Positions 18,866 to 28,831 of a DNA stretch of 64,000 nt are shown piece after piece. The notes below the pieces were generated by a model. That model was given only the letters and a program-made list of their open reading frames with translations, made no database searches and was not told the DNA's origin. The stretch spans positions 60,091 to 124,090 of the forward strand of contig DUCC01000010.1 of assembly GCA_012959995.1 (NCBI GenBank), given 5' to 3'. Source of the stretch: Acidimicrobiia bacterium. Its GTDB lineage: Bacteria; Actinomycetota; Acidimicrobiia; Acidimicrobiales; MedAcidi-G1. The number at the start of each line of letters is the position of its first letter. Position 1 is the first letter of the stretch. Made by a program: the position numbers and the translations under genes.

Positions 18866-21800
18866 ATGAGTAATCAACCCACTTCCGACCAGCCCTACCC
18901 AACGGCAGGAAAAGCCGACTTTCCGGCATTAGAAACACGCATCCTGGCTCGCTGGGCCGAAGACAATATTTTTGAAACGTCGGTTGAGCAACGCCCCGAC
19001 GAAAACGAATACACCTTTAACGATGGGCCACCCTTTGCTAACGGGCTCCCCCACCACGGACACCTGTTAACTGGTTACGTCAAAGACGTGGTTCCCCGCT
19101 ACCAAACCATGCGCGGCCACAAAGTTACCCGCCGCTTTGGTTGGGATTGCCATGGCCTCCCGGCCGAAATGGAAGCCGAAAAGGGCCTTCCGGTTTCTGG
19201 TCGAGCCAGCATCATTGACTACGGCATTGAAGCATTCAACGATCACTGCCGCACCTCGGTATTGCGCTACACCAACGAATGGGAAAAAACCGTTACCCGC
19301 CAAGCTCGCTGGGTGGACTTCGACCACGACTACAAAACCATGGACCGCGACTACATGGAGTCGGTTATGTGGGCCTTTAAAGAACTCTGGGACAAGGGTC
19401 TAATTTACGAAGCGTTTCGGGTCATGCCCTACTCTTGGGGGGCCGAAACTCCGCTCTCTAACTTTGAGATTCGTCTTGATGACGCCACCCGTCCTCGCCA
19501 AGACCCTGCGGTAACCGTTTCTTTTGACCTCGCTGCGCAAGAAGGCGATCTTGGGCCCATGCGTATTTTGGCTTGGACCACCACCCCGTGGACTCTGCCT
19601 TCCAACTTGGCGCTGGCCGTGGGCCCTGAAGTGACTTACGCCTTGCGCCGCCATCAAGACGGCACCATTATTGTCCTCGGCGACGAAGCCACCGAGCGTT
19701 ATACCGAACAACTTGAAAACACCGAACCGGCAGGCACGCTAAAAGGAACCGAACTGGTCGGGCGCACCTACACCCCGCTTTTTGATTTTTTCGCTGATCG
19801 GACCGATGCCTTTCGTGTGCTGGCGGCAGATTTTGTAGACGCCAGCGACGGAACCGGTGTGGTGCATATGGCTCCAGGTTTCGGCGAAGACGATCAAACG
19901 GTTTGTGAAGCCAACGGGATACAAATCGGCCAAGTGGTACCGGTAGACGACCAAGGGTGTTTCACCGAGGACGTATCTGACTGGGCCGGGCTCAATGTTT
20001 TTGAGGCCAACCCAGAAATCATCCGCCGGCTTAAAGAAGACGGCCGCTTGGTGCGTCACGACACTTACGAGCACAACTACCCCCACTGCTGGCGCACCGA
20101 CACGCCAATCATTTACAAAGCCATTTCTTCTTGGTACGTCAAGGTCACAGATATTCGCGACCGCATGATTGAACTCAACCAAGACATCAACTGGATTCCC
20201 GACCATGTACAAGACGGTCGTTTCGGCATGTGGCTAGAGGGGGCCCGCGACTGGTCAATTAGCCGCAACCGTTTTTGGGGTTCCCCGATTCCGGTGTGGC
20301 GGAGCGATAACCCCGACTTTCCTCGCCTTGATGTTTACGGCAGCGTAGACGAGATCGAAGCCGACTTTGGGGTGCGTCCCGATGATTTGCATCGACCATT
20401 CATTGACGAACTAACCCGCCCCAACCCTGATGACCCCAGCGGTAAATCAACCATGCGTCGCGTGCCCGAGGTGCTGGACTGTTGGTTCGAATCGGGCTCT
20501 ATGCCTTTCGCCCAATTTCATTACCCGTTCGAAAACGAAGCCTGGTTTGAGGATCATTTTCCTGCTGATTTCATCGTGGAATACATCAACCAAACCCGAG
20601 GCTGGTTTTACACCATGCACGTGTTGGCCACCGCTTTGTTTGACCGTCCGGCTTTTTCTAACGTAATTTGTCACGGTATTTTGTTGGCCGAAGATGGCAC
20701 CAAGTTGTCTAAAAAGCTCCGCAACTACACCGAGCCTTCAGAAATCTTTGACCGCCAAGGTGCCGATGCTTTGCGTTGGTACCTCATGTCATCGGCCATT
20801 GTACGCGGCGGCGATTTACGCATTAGCGACACCGGCATTGACGATGTAGTGCGTCAGGTGATGCTGCCCATTTGGAACGCTTATTCTTTTTTCACTCTTT
20901 ACGCCAACGTTGATGGTCACCGGGCCGAGTTTCGCACCGACGCCACCCACCTTCTGGACCGCTACCTCTTGGCCAAAACTCGCCGCCTAGTAGAGGCCGT
21001 CACCGAGCACATGGAGGCCTACGACCTCTCCGGCGCTACCACCGAAATTCAAGGGTTTATTGACGCTTTAAACAACTGGTACATTCGCCGCAGCCGTAAC
21101 CGTTTTTGGGCGAAAACATCCGGCGACAACGAAGCCGACAAGCGTGACGCTCACGACACGCTGTACACAGTTTTGGTTACCTTTTCTCAGGTGGCTGCTC
21201 CTTTCTTGCCCATGGTTATGGAAGAAATCCATACCGGTTTAACCGGCCAGCCCAGCGTACATTTGACCGACTGGCCCAACCCCTCAGATCTGCCCGCCGA
21301 CCCAGATCTCGTAGAACAAATGGATCGCCTTCGTGACGTCGCTTCTACTGCCTTGCGGCTACGAGAAGACAACGGTTTGCGCGTGCGTCTGCCGTTACCT
21401 ACCTTGACGGTGGCCGGCCCTAACGCAGAAGCCCTAAGCGACCTCACCCACTTGTTGACCGATGAGGTGAACGTCAAAAAAGTAGTGCTCACCGAAGATC
21501 TCACTCAGCACGCTTCCTTTGTTTTGCAACCCAACGGGCAAATCTTGGGCCCCCGTTTGGGCCGTGGAGTGCAAACGGTTTTCGGGGCCGCCCGCTCAGG
21601 AGACTTTGTGTTACAAGACGACGGCACAGTGGTGGTGGCCGGTGAAACTCTTCAAGCAAACGAGTTCACTTTGGCTTTGGAGTCCCCCGAAGGAGTAACG
21701 GCCGGAGCGCTAGCCAGCGGCGACGCCGTGGTAGTGCTCGACACTGCAGTTACCCCCGCGTTAGAAGCCGAAGGTTTAGCTCGAGATGTCGTGCGCCAAG

Positions 21801-22027
21801 TGCAACAAGCGCGCCGCCAAGCCGACCTGGTGGTTACCGATCGCATTGCCCTATGGCTTCAAGGCGATCCGACATTGCTGGCAGCGGTGCATGCTCATCA
21901 AGACCATGTGGCCAGCCAAGTTTTAGCGACCGAAATTCATGAAGGTTCGGGCGGGCAGCACATCACCGAGATGGTTATCGAAGGGCACGCCCTCACGCTC
22001 GGTTTGCAAGTCGTTTCTGATCACTAA
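18866..22027 (+). CDS. ileS: Isoleucyl-tRNA synthetase
   Basis: Class I aminoacyl-tRNA synthetase, 1053 aa, charging tRNA-Ile. It contains the HIGH-type motif as PHHGHLLTGYVKD in FNDGPPFANGLPHHGH, the editing domain WTTTPWTLPSNLAL and HMAPGFGEDDQTVCE, WFYTMHVLATALF, and the KMSKS loop as a KLSKK variant (GTKLSKKLRNYTEP). Length and sequence are those of the eukaryote-like type 2 enzyme, the class with intrinsic low mupirocin sensitivity in known cases (established for the family, not shown here). Only 42 bp separate it from the acidic protein gene; no T-box leader fits there. Confidence 0.97.
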   Translation: MSNQPTSDQPYPTAGKADFPALETRILARWAEDNIFETSVEQRPDENEYTFNDGPPFANGLPHHGHLLTGYVKDVVPRYQTMRGHKVTRRFGWDCHGLPAEMEAEKGLPVSGRASIIDYGIEAFNDHCRTSVLRYTNEWEKTVTRQARWVDFDHDYKTMDRDYMESVMWAFKELWDKGLIYEAFRVMPYSWGAETPLSNFEIRLDDATRPRQDPAVTVSFDLAAQEGDLGPMRILAWTTTPWTLPSNLALAVGPEVTYALRRHQDGTIIVLGDEATERYTEQLENTEPAGTLKGTELVGRTYTPLFDFFADRTDAFRVLAADFVDASDGTGVVHMAPGFGEDDQTVCEANGIQIGQVVPVDDQGCFTEDVSDWAGLNVFEANPEIIRRLKEDGRLVRHDTYEHNYPHCWRTDTPIIYKAISSWYVKVTDIRDRMIELNQDINWIPDHVQDGRFGMWLEGARDWSISRNRFWGSPIPVWRSDNPDFPRLDVYGSVDEIEADFGVRPDDLHRPFIDELTRPNPDDPSGKSTMRRVPEVLDCWFESGSMPFAQFHYPFENEAWFEDHFPADFIVEYINQTRGWFYTMHVLATALFDRPAFSNVICHGILLAEDGTKLSKKLRNYTEPSEIFDRQGADALRWYLMSSAIVRGGDLRISDTGIDDVVRQVMLPIWNAYSFFTLYANVDGHRAEFRTDATHLLDRYLLAKTRRLVEAVTEHMEAYDLSGATTEIQGFIDALNNWYIRRSRNRFWAKTSGDNEADKRDAHDTLYTVLVTFSQVAAPFLPMVMEEIHTGLTGQPSVHLTDWPNPSDLPADPDLVEQMDRLRDVASTALRLREDNGLRVRLPLPTLTVAGPNAEALSDLTHLLTDEVNVKKVVLTEDLTQHASFVLQPNGQILGPRLGRGVQTVFGAARSGDFVLQDDGTVVVAGETLQANEFTLALESPEGVTAGALASGDAVVVLDTAVTPALEAEGLARDVVRQVQQARRQADLVVTDRIALWLQGDPTLLAAVHAHQDHVASQVLATEIHEGSGGQHITEMVIEGHALTLGLQVVSDH

Positions 22028-22125
22028 AAATACGCACTCTGAGCGCGACTAAACGCTTCTCTTTTTCTTTTTTGACCACCCTGCGTGTGGGAAAAAAGAA
22101 ATCTTGCCCAAAATGCTTGAATCAC

Positions 22126-22155
22126 TTGACATTGGTGTAGTTACAAGTGTGTAAT
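22126..22155 (+). promoter_or_regulatory. Strong-consensus promoter of nrdAB, with inverted repeat
   Basis: TTGACA (22126-22131) and TGTAAT (22150-22155) with 18-bp spacing, 11/12 matches to the housekeeping consensus. A 6-bp inverted repeat, CACTTG (22123-22128) and CAAGTG (22144-22149), wraps the -35 and spacer and could be a repressor site; it is not a clear NrdR box. A leader of about 120 nt follows, with a bulged hairpin at 22192-22208. Confidence 0.65.
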
Positions 22156-22282
22156 TAAATAGTCGGATCGCGCGCTCCTCTCTCAAGATGATGCGGGTTT
22201 GCCCGGCAGCAAAACTAAAAACACCAACAAGCGACACACCCCCGGTCGGGAAAAGCCGCACCCAAGAGGAAAGACATACACC

Positions 22283-24673
22283 ATGGCGCTCACCGAAGAG
22301 ACCCAAGACACAGCCACCGGCACCACCCAAATGATGGTGCGCAAACGTAATGGCGATCTTGAACCTGTTGATCTCAACAAAATTGTGCGCGCCGTAGAAC
22401 GCTCTGCCGAAGGACTCTCTGGCGTTGACCCCCTGCGCATCGCCACCCGCACTATTTCTGGTCTTTGCGATGGCGCTACCACCGAAGAACTCGACGAACT
22501 CTCCATCCGCACCGCTTCTGCTTTCATCGGCGAAGAACCCAACTACTCTCGCTTAGCTGCTCGATTGCTGGCCACAGTGATTGATAAAGAAGTGCGAAAC
22601 CAAGACATTCACTCCTTCTCCCAGTCAGTTCAGGCAGGCCTTGAGCAAGGAATCATCGGCGCCGACGTCGCCGAATTCGTGTCCGTTAATGCCCGGAAGC
22701 TCAACGACACCATCGACCATGAACAAGATCACCTGTTTGAGTTTTTTGGCCTGCGCACCGTATACGACCGCTACTTGCTGCGTCACCCAGAAACTCGCGA
22801 GGTCACCGAAACCCCGCAATACTTCTTTCTCCGGGTGGCTTGCGGCCTCGCCACCTGCCCCGATGATGTCATCACCTTCTACCGTTTAATTTCTTCGCTG
22901 CGGTACTTGCCCTCTAGCCCTACCCTCTTCAACTCAGGGACCGCTCACCCCCAAATGTCTTCCTGCTACCTTTTGGACTCTCCTGAAGACAGCCTCGAAG
23001 GCATCTACAAGCGCTACACCGATATCGCCAAACTCTCCAAATTTGCGGGAGGCATCGGGGTGGCTTGGCACCGAGTACGGGCCAAGGGTTCGCTCATCAA
23101 AGGCACCAACGGCTTGTCTAACGGCATCGTGCCTTGGCTAAAGACGCTCGATGCTTCCGTAGCAGCCGTGAACCAGGGTGGACGCCGCAAGGGCGCCGCC
23201 TGCGTTTACTTGGAGTCTTGGCACGCAGACATCGAAGACTTCCTTGATCTGAAAGAAAACACCGGCGACCACCAGCGGCGTACCCACAACTTGAATATCG
23301 CTAACTGGGTACCTGATCTCTTCATGGAACGGGTTGAAAAAGATTGGGTTTGGTCGCTCTTTGACCCCAAGCAAGTACCCCACCTCACCGACCTTTACGG
23401 CAAAGAGTTCGAAACGGCCTACCTCAAAGCCGAAGAAACCGGCCTCTACGAACGGCAAATTCCCGCTCGGGATTTGTACAGCCGCATGATGCGCTCTTTG
23501 GCGCAAACCGGCAACGGTTGGATGACCTTCAAAGACCCCTCCAACGAACGCTGCAACCAAACAGGCGAACCGGGGCGGGTCGTGCATCTCTCTAACCTGT
23601 GCACCGAAATTCTTGAAGTCACCGACCAAGACGAAACTGCGGTCTGCAACCTCGGTTCGGTCAACTTAGGTTCGTTGGTCGTTGATGGCGCCTTCGACTT
23701 TGAACAACTAGCCGATGTGGTGCGTACCGCTGTGCCTTTCTTAGACCGAGTGGTAGATATCAACTTCTACCCCACCGAAGAGTCCTCTTTTTCGAACTCG
23801 GCCTGGCGACCGGTAGGCATGGGTTTGATGGGTCTTCAAGATGTGTTCTTCAAACTGGGTTTAGCTTTTGACTCCCCAGAAGCCCGCTCGTTATCAACCC
23901 GCATTTCTGAAGAGATCTACTTCAACGCTTTGTGGGCTTCTACCGAACTCGCCGAAGCCTCTGGCCCCCACGACAATTACAGCATTACTCGAGCGGCCAA
24001 GGGCGACCTTCAGTTTGACTTGTGGGGCGTAGAACCCACTGACTCTGCACGTTGGCAAACCCTACGGGACCGCATCACTGCTCACGGGTTGCGCAACTCG
24101 TTGATGATCGCCATTGCCCCTACCGCAACCATTGCCACTATCTCTGGCTGCTACGAATGCATTGAGCCACAGGTTTCCAACATGTTCAAACGCGAAACAC
24201 TGTCCGGTGAATTCCTGCAGATCAACCGCTACTTGGTTCGTGACCTGCAAGCTCGTGGCCTTTGGACCGAAGAAATCTCGGCCGCCATTAAGGCCGCCGA
24301 AGGCTCCATCCAAAATGTGGACGCTATTCCTGACGAACTTAAAGAGATCTATCGCACCGCTTGGGAGATCCCTATGCGGTCGCTTATTGACATGGCAGCG
24401 GAACGTGGGGCCTTCATTGACCAAAGTCAGTCGCTGAACTTGTTCATGGAGTCTCCCACTATCGGCAAACTCAGTTCTATGTACTTGCATGCTTGGAAAG
24501 CCGGCCTAAAAACCACTTACTATTTGCGGTCTCGCCCGGCTACTCGCATTAACAAAACAACTTCCGGTGGTGACAGCGCAACAAAAGCTGCGACGCAATC
24601 CAAAGCATTTACCGATGCCGAAGCAGTGGCCTGTTCACTAGAAAATCCTGAAACTTGCGAAGCGTGTGACTGA
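22283..24673 (+). CDS. nrdA: Ribonucleoside-diphosphate reductase, alpha subunit (class I)
   Basis: Catalytic subunit reducing ribonucleotides to deoxyribonucleotides, 796 aa. An ATP-cone allosteric domain opens the protein (MMVRKRNGDLEPVDLNKIVRAV). Active-site segments include SSPTLFNSGTAHPQMSSCYLLD, KFAGGIGVAWHRVRAKGS, LSNLCTEI, AVCNLGSVNLGSLV and IAIAPTATIATISGCYECIEP. The C-terminal redox pair is in ETCEACD. The open frame extends upstream to 22199, but the ATG at 22283 (MALTEETQD) has AGAGGA upstream and no family sequence precedes it. It shares one base with nrdB (TGATG). Confidence 0.96.
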   Translation: MALTEETQDTATGTTQMMVRKRNGDLEPVDLNKIVRAVERSAEGLSGVDPLRIATRTISGLCDGATTEELDELSIRTASAFIGEEPNYSRLAARLLATVIDKEVRNQDIHSFSQSVQAGLEQGIIGADVAEFVSVNARKLNDTIDHEQDHLFEFFGLRTVYDRYLLRHPETREVTETPQYFFLRVACGLATCPDDVITFYRLISSLRYLPSSPTLFNSGTAHPQMSSCYLLDSPEDSLEGIYKRYTDIAKLSKFAGGIGVAWHRVRAKGSLIKGTNGLSNGIVPWLKTLDASVAAVNQGGRRKGAACVYLESWHADIEDFLDLKENTGDHQRRTHNLNIANWVPDLFMERVEKDWVWSLFDPKQVPHLTDLYGKEFETAYLKAEETGLYERQIPARDLYSRMMRSLAQTGNGWMTFKDPSNERCNQTGEPGRVVHLSNLCTEILEVTDQDETAVCNLGSVNLGSLVVDGAFDFEQLADVVRTAVPFLDRVVDINFYPTEESSFSNSAWRPVGMGLMGLQDVFFKLGLAFDSPEARSLSTRISEEIYFNALWASTELAEASGPHDNYSITRAAKGDLQFDLWGVEPTDSARWQTLRDRITAHGLRNSLMIAIAPTATIATISGCYECIEPQVSNMFKRETLSGEFLQINRYLVRDLQARGLWTEEISAAIKAAEGSIQNVDAIPDELKEIYRTAWEIPMRSLIDMAAERGAFIDQSQSLNLFMESPTIGKLSSMYLHAWKAGLKTTYYLRSRPATRINKTTSGGDSATKAATQSKAFTDAEAVACSLENPETCEACD

Positions 24674-25743
24674 TGGCCCTTACCGAACAATCCTTCGAAG
24701 AGTTCGACGAAACTCCGACCGCTGAACCTTCAGCGCATCGGGGCAACATCTTGGATCCCGGCTTTGATCTGACCTTGCGACCCATGCGTTACCCCGCATT
24801 TTACGAGATGTACCGCGACGCTATTAAAAACACCTGGACCGTTGAAGAAATTGATTTCTCTGATGACATCCCGGACCTGGACCACAAATTAGACCCAGCG
24901 GAGAAACACTTAGTTTCTCGTTTGGTGGCTTTCTTCGCCACCGGCGATTCCATTGTTTCGAACAACTTGGTGTTGAATCTTTACAAACACATCAACGCTC
25001 CTGAAGCACGCATGTATTTATCGCGACAGTTGTATGAAGAAGCACTACACGTGCAGTTCTACCTCACCTTGTTAGACAACTACATACCTGACCATGCAGA
25101 ACGCGAAGAAGCTTTCGCCGCTATTGAAACCATTCCTTCCATCGCTCGAAAGGGCGAGTTTTGTTTCAAATGGATTGGGGCCATTAACGAACTCGGCGAA
25201 CTCCACACCGAAGAGGACCGTAAAAAGTTCCTACTTAACTTGATCTGCTTTGCCGCTTGCATTGAAGGCTTGTTCTTTTTTGCTGCTTTCGCTTACGTCT
25301 ACTTTCTACGGTCCAAAGGTTTGCTCAATGGCTTAGCGGCCGGCACCAACTGGGTGTTTCGCGACGAAAGTTGCCACATGAACTTTGCTTTCGCTGTGGT
25401 AGAAACCGTACGAGCCGAACAGCCAGAACTTTTTGACGACGACCTTGCAGAACGCATTGTTGAAATGATGGAAGAAGCAGTGGAGATTGAATACGAATTC
25501 GCCGAAGACCTCCTGGGTCAAGGCATCTCTGGTCTTTCCACCACCGATACCCGTGAGTATCTACAATTCGTGGCCGACCAACGGTTGATGCAACTCGGTA
25601 TGCCCAAACGGTACGGGTCAAAAAACCCCTTCGGGTTTATGGAACTCCAAGATGTGCAAGAGCTCACTAACTTCTTTGAGCGCACTGTTTCGGCTTACCA
25701 AACTGGGGTCGAAGGCAGCGTGGCCTTTGACGAAGACTTCTAG
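24673..25743 (+). CDS. nrdB: Ribonucleoside-diphosphate reductase, beta subunit (class I)
   Basis: Radical-generating di-metal subunit, 356 aa, partner of nrdA. Metal ligands can be placed: Asp in FATGDSIVSNN, Glu and His in YEEALHVQFY, Glu in IEGLFFFAAFAY, and Glu/His in FRDESCHMNFAF. The residue matching the E. coli radical tyrosine is Tyr (VQFY), so a tyrosyl-radical class Ia enzyme is favoured over the Phe-type class Ic. The start overlaps the nrdA stop by one base. The stop CTAG is shared with the convergent meaB. Confidence 0.96.
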   Translation: MALTEQSFEEFDETPTAEPSAHRGNILDPGFDLTLRPMRYPAFYEMYRDAIKNTWTVEEIDFSDDIPDLDHKLDPAEKHLVSRLVAFFATGDSIVSNNLVLNLYKHINAPEARMYLSRQLYEEALHVQFYLTLLDNYIPDHAEREEAFAAIETIPSIARKGEFCFKWIGAINELGELHTEEDRKKFLLNLICFAACIEGLFFFAAFAYVYFLRSKGLLNGLAAGTNWVFRDESCHMNFAFAVVETVRAEQPELFDDDLAERIVEMMEEAVEIEYEFAEDLLGQGISGLSTTDTREYLQFVADQRLMQLGMPKRYGSKNPFGFMELQDVQELTNFFERTVSAYQTGVEGSVAFDEDF

Positions 25744-26720
25744 CCTTGCCCAAACGCTTGGTCTAAAGCCTCGGCCGCCGCAGATGGGTGCATGGTGCCC
25801 TCTTGTACCTGGGTTTCTATATCTTTAAGCACCTCAAGCACCGTCGGGTCACTGCGCAAGGCGGCCAACAGTCGATCTTCGACCATGGCCCACATCCAAG
25901 CCAAACGTTGGCTTCGGCGTTTTTCTTCCCACTGGCCGGCGGCCTCTAAGGCTTCTCGGTGATCCAGCACACTGGCCCATAGCTCTTCAATACCGTCACC
26001 GGTCAGGCTGCTCACCATAGACACTTGCGGACGCCAACAAGGGTTCAACGGTTGGGTGAGACGCAAGGCCGCGGTGTAGTCACGAACGGCGGTACGGGCT
26101 TCAGGCAAGTGGTCCCCGTCGGCTTTGTTGACGGCAATAAGGTCAGCAAGTTCCAGCACCCCTTTTTTGATTCCTTGTAGTTCGTCACCGGCGCCCGAAA
26201 GCATCAAAACCACAAAAATATCTACCATGGCGGCTACCACGGTTTCTGACTGTCCTACCCCCACCGTTTCGACCAGCACCACGTCGTAGCCTGCCGCTTC
26301 GAGCACCACCATGGTTTCTCGGGTACGTCGCGTGACCCCGCCTAAGGTGCCGGCGCTCGGTGAAGGTCGCACAAAAGCAGCCGGATCGTTGGCCAGTTTC
26401 TGCATGCGAGTTTTGTCACCCAATATGGAACCCCCGGTCACCGTGGAGGTGGGGTCAACGGCCAGCACAGCTACCCGATGGCCTTGGCTGGTGAGTTGAG
26501 TTCCTAAGGCTTCTATAAAAGTTGATTTCCCCACTCCAGGAACACCGGTTATCCCGACTCGATGGGCTTGACCAGCGTGAGGCAACAATTCGGCGAGAAG
26601 CTCTTGGGCGACTTTTTGGTCGCTGGCTTGGGTTGATTCGACCAAGGTGATGGCTTGACCAACCATCGCTCGGTCACCGGCCAGTACCCCAGCTAACAAG
26701 CGTTCGACGGGCAAGGTCAT
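25740..26720 (-). CDS. meaB: Methylmalonyl-CoA mutase-associated GTPase MeaB/ArgK
   Basis: G3E-type GTPase, 326 aa, that gates cobalamin loading and protects methylmalonyl-CoA mutase. Motifs: Walker [19 protein letters not shown] (Lys65), [32 protein letters not shown] (Walker B region) and VNKADGD for guanine recognition. It is the last gene of the mutA-mutB-meaB operon and overlaps mutB by 4 bp. This position makes it a dedicated mutase chaperone. Its stop overlaps that of nrdB. Confidence 0.96.
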   Translation of the reverse strand: MTLPVERLLAGVLAGDRAMVGQAITLVESTQASDQKVAQELLAELLPHAGQAHRVGITGVPGVGKSTFIEALGTQLTSQGHRVAVLAVDPTSTVTGGSILGDKTRMQKLANDPAAFVRPSPSAGTLGGVTRRTRETMVVLEAAGYDVVLVETVGVGQSETVVAAMVDIFVVLMLSGAGDELQGIKKGVLELADLIAVNKADGDHLPEARTAVRDYTAALRLTQPLNPCWRPQVSMVSSLTGDGIEELWASVLDHREALEAAGQWEEKRRSQRLAWMWAMVEDRLLAALRSDPTVLEVLKDIETQVQEGTMHPSAAAEALDQAFGQG

Positions 26721-28831
26721 ACCAGTTTGTTTAGCAACTCAGCGGCGGCCGTAGCAATGACCGTGCCTGGTGGAAAGATTGCTACCGCTCCGGCATCCAG
26801 CAATGCTTGATGGTCGACGGTAGGGATAACCCCACCAACCACTAATTTGATGTCTCCACGGCCCAGGGCGTCGAGTTCTTGACGCAACTCGGGCACCAAG
26901 GTGAGGTGACCGGCAGCCAGCGAACTCACCCCCACCACGTGCACATCATTTTCGACCGCTTGGCGAGCTGCTTCGGCCGGGGTCGAAAACAGCGGGCCGA
27001 TATCTACGTCAAAGCCTAAGTCGGCGAAGGCCGTAGCGATTATTTTTTGGCCCCGGTCGTGCCCGTCTTGCCCCATTTTGGTTACCAAAATGCGGGGGCG
27101 GCGCCCTTGAGTGTTTTCAAAGTCCACGATCTGCGTTCGCACGGCGGTTATGGCTTCTCCATCACCTACCTCGGCGTTAAATACTCCAGAAATGGTACGC
27201 ACCTCCGCTACATGACGCCCATAGACCTTTTCTAAAGCGTCGCTGATCTCGCCGACCGTAGCCTGTGCACGAGCTGCATCAACGGCCAAAGCCAGCAAGT
27301 TGCCTTGGCCGCTCTCGGCGCTTTGCGTTAAAGCAGCCAAAGAATCCGCCCAAACCTGAGGGTCTCGTTGAGCGCGTAAACGTTTTAGTTGCGCTATTTG
27401 GTCGGCACGCACTTGGGTGATGTCTACCCGAAGTACCTCTATTTCGTCTTCAACGGGTCGCCGATACTGGTTTACGCCGATCACCGCTTGGCGTCCGGCG
27501 TCTATGCGTGCTTGGGTACGGGCGGCGGATTCTTCTATGCGGAGTTTGGGGATACCGGCTTCGATGGCTGCCGCCATGCCTCCCGTTTCTTCTATTTCGG
27601 TGAGGTGCTGCCAAGCGCGGGCGGCGAGATCATGGGTTAAGCGTTCTACGTGATAGCTGCCTCCCCAAGGGTCTACCACTCGACAAGTGCCGCTTTCGCT
27701 TTGCAAAAAGAGTTGCGTATTACGAGCTATGCGGGCCGAAAAATCGGTGGGCAAAGCCAGCGCTTCATCGAGCGCATTGGTGTGTAGTGACTGGGTGTGG
27801 CCTTGGGTGGCTGCCATAGCCTCAATACAGGTGCGGGCCACGTTATTAAAAGGGTCTTGGGCGGTCAGGCTCCAACCAGAGGTTTGACAGTGGGTACGCA
27901 ACGACGACGATTTAGGGTCTTGCGGGTTGAACTGTTGCATGAGTTTCGCCCACAGAAGCCGGCCAGCCCGCAACTTGGCTACTTCCATAAAGAAGTCCAT
28001 GCCGATACCCCAAAAGAAACTCAACCGTGGAGCAAAAGTATCTACGTCGAGGCCAGCAGCCATGCCGGCCCGCACGTATTCCACTCCGTCGGCCAAGGTG
28101 TAGGCCAGTTCGAGGTCGGCGGTGCCTCCCGCTTCTTGAATATGGTAGCCCGAAATTGAAATGGGGTTGAACTTCGGCATCTCTTTACTCGACCAAGCAA
28201 AAATATCTGAAATAATACGCATGGACGGTTGGGGCGGGTAAATGTAGGTGTTGCGCACCATGAACTCTTTAAGGATGTCATTTTGGATGGTGCCTTTGAG
28301 GTCTTTGGGCGACACGCCTTGTTCTTCGGCGGCCACGATGTAGAGCGCCATTATGGGTAAAACCGCTCCGTTCATGGTCATAGACACGCTCATTTGATCC
28401 AACGGAATGCCGGCAAACAAGTTACGCATGTCTTCGATGGAGTCAATGGCGACTCCGGCCATGCCTACATCGCCAGTGACCCGGGGGTGGTCGCTGTCGT
28501 AGCCTCGGTGGGTGGCCAGGTCGAAAGCTACCGAAAGGCCACGTTGGCCGGCCGCCAAGTTGCGGCGGTAAAAAGCATTGGATTCTTGAGCGGTAGAAAA
28601 CCCGGCGTATTGGCGCACCGTCCACGGTTGGTTGACGTACATGGTGGGGTACGGGCCCCGTAGGTAGGGGGCGAACCCGGGTTGGGTTTCTAAAAAGTCC
28701 AACCCCTCAAGGTCGTCTGCGGTGGCCTGAACAGCCACGGGGATTTGTTCGGGGGTTAAGAAAGTATCTGAACTGGCCGGAGCCTCGTTGGCTGCTTCGC
28801 CGAGATCAACAGTGGTGAAGTCGGGAATCAT
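26717..28831 (-). CDS. mutB: Methylmalonyl-CoA mutase large subunit (catalytic)
   Basis: Adenosylcobalamin enzyme interconverting methylmalonyl-CoA and succinyl-CoA, 704 aa. The N-terminal barrel shows [20 protein letters not shown] (substrate-binding Tyr) then [12 protein letters not shown], and the conserved [14 protein letters not shown]. The C-terminal B12-binding domain has [12 protein letters not shown] with the cobalt-ligating His591, then [11 protein letters not shown] and VVGGVIP. The length matches the large subunit. ATGA overlaps link it to mutA and meaB. It serves propionyl-CoA, odd-chain and branched-chain catabolism. Confidence 0.97.
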   Translation of the reverse strand: MIPDFTTVDLGEAANEAPASSDTFLTPEQIPVAVQATADDLEGLDFLETQPGFAPYLRGPYPTMYVNQPWTVRQYAGFSTAQESNAFYRRNLAAGQRGLSVAFDLATHRGYDSDHPRVTGDVGMAGVAIDSIEDMRNLFAGIPLDQMSVSMTMNGAVLPIMALYIVAAEEQGVSPKDLKGTIQNDILKEFMVRNTYIYPPQPSMRIISDIFAWSSKEMPKFNPISISGYHIQEAGGTADLELAYTLADGVEYVRAGMAAGLDVDTFAPRLSFFWGIGMDFFMEVAKLRAGRLLWAKLMQQFNPQDPKSSSLRTHCQTSGWSLTAQDPFNNVARTCIEAMAATQGHTQSLHTNALDEALALPTDFSARIARNTQLFLQSESGTCRVVDPWGGSYHVERLTHDLAARAWQHLTEIEETGGMAAAIEAGIPKLRIEESAARTQARIDAGRQAVIGVNQYRRPVEDEIEVLRVDITQVRADQIAQLKRLRAQRDPQVWADSLAALTQSAESGQGNLLALAVDAARAQATVGEISDALEKVYGRHVAEVRTISGVFNAEVGDGEAITAVRTQIVDFENTQGRRPRILVTKMGQDGHDRGQKIIATAFADLGFDVDIGPLFSTPAEAARQAVENDVHVVGVSSLAAGHLTLVPELRQELDALGRGDIKLVVGGVIPTVDHQALLDAGAVAIFPPGTVIATAAAELLNKLV

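Noticed and set aside
22028..22080. Intrinsic terminator after ileS.
   Set aside because: There is a T-rich run, but the only stem before it (AGCG/CGCT) is 4 bp; too weak to call.
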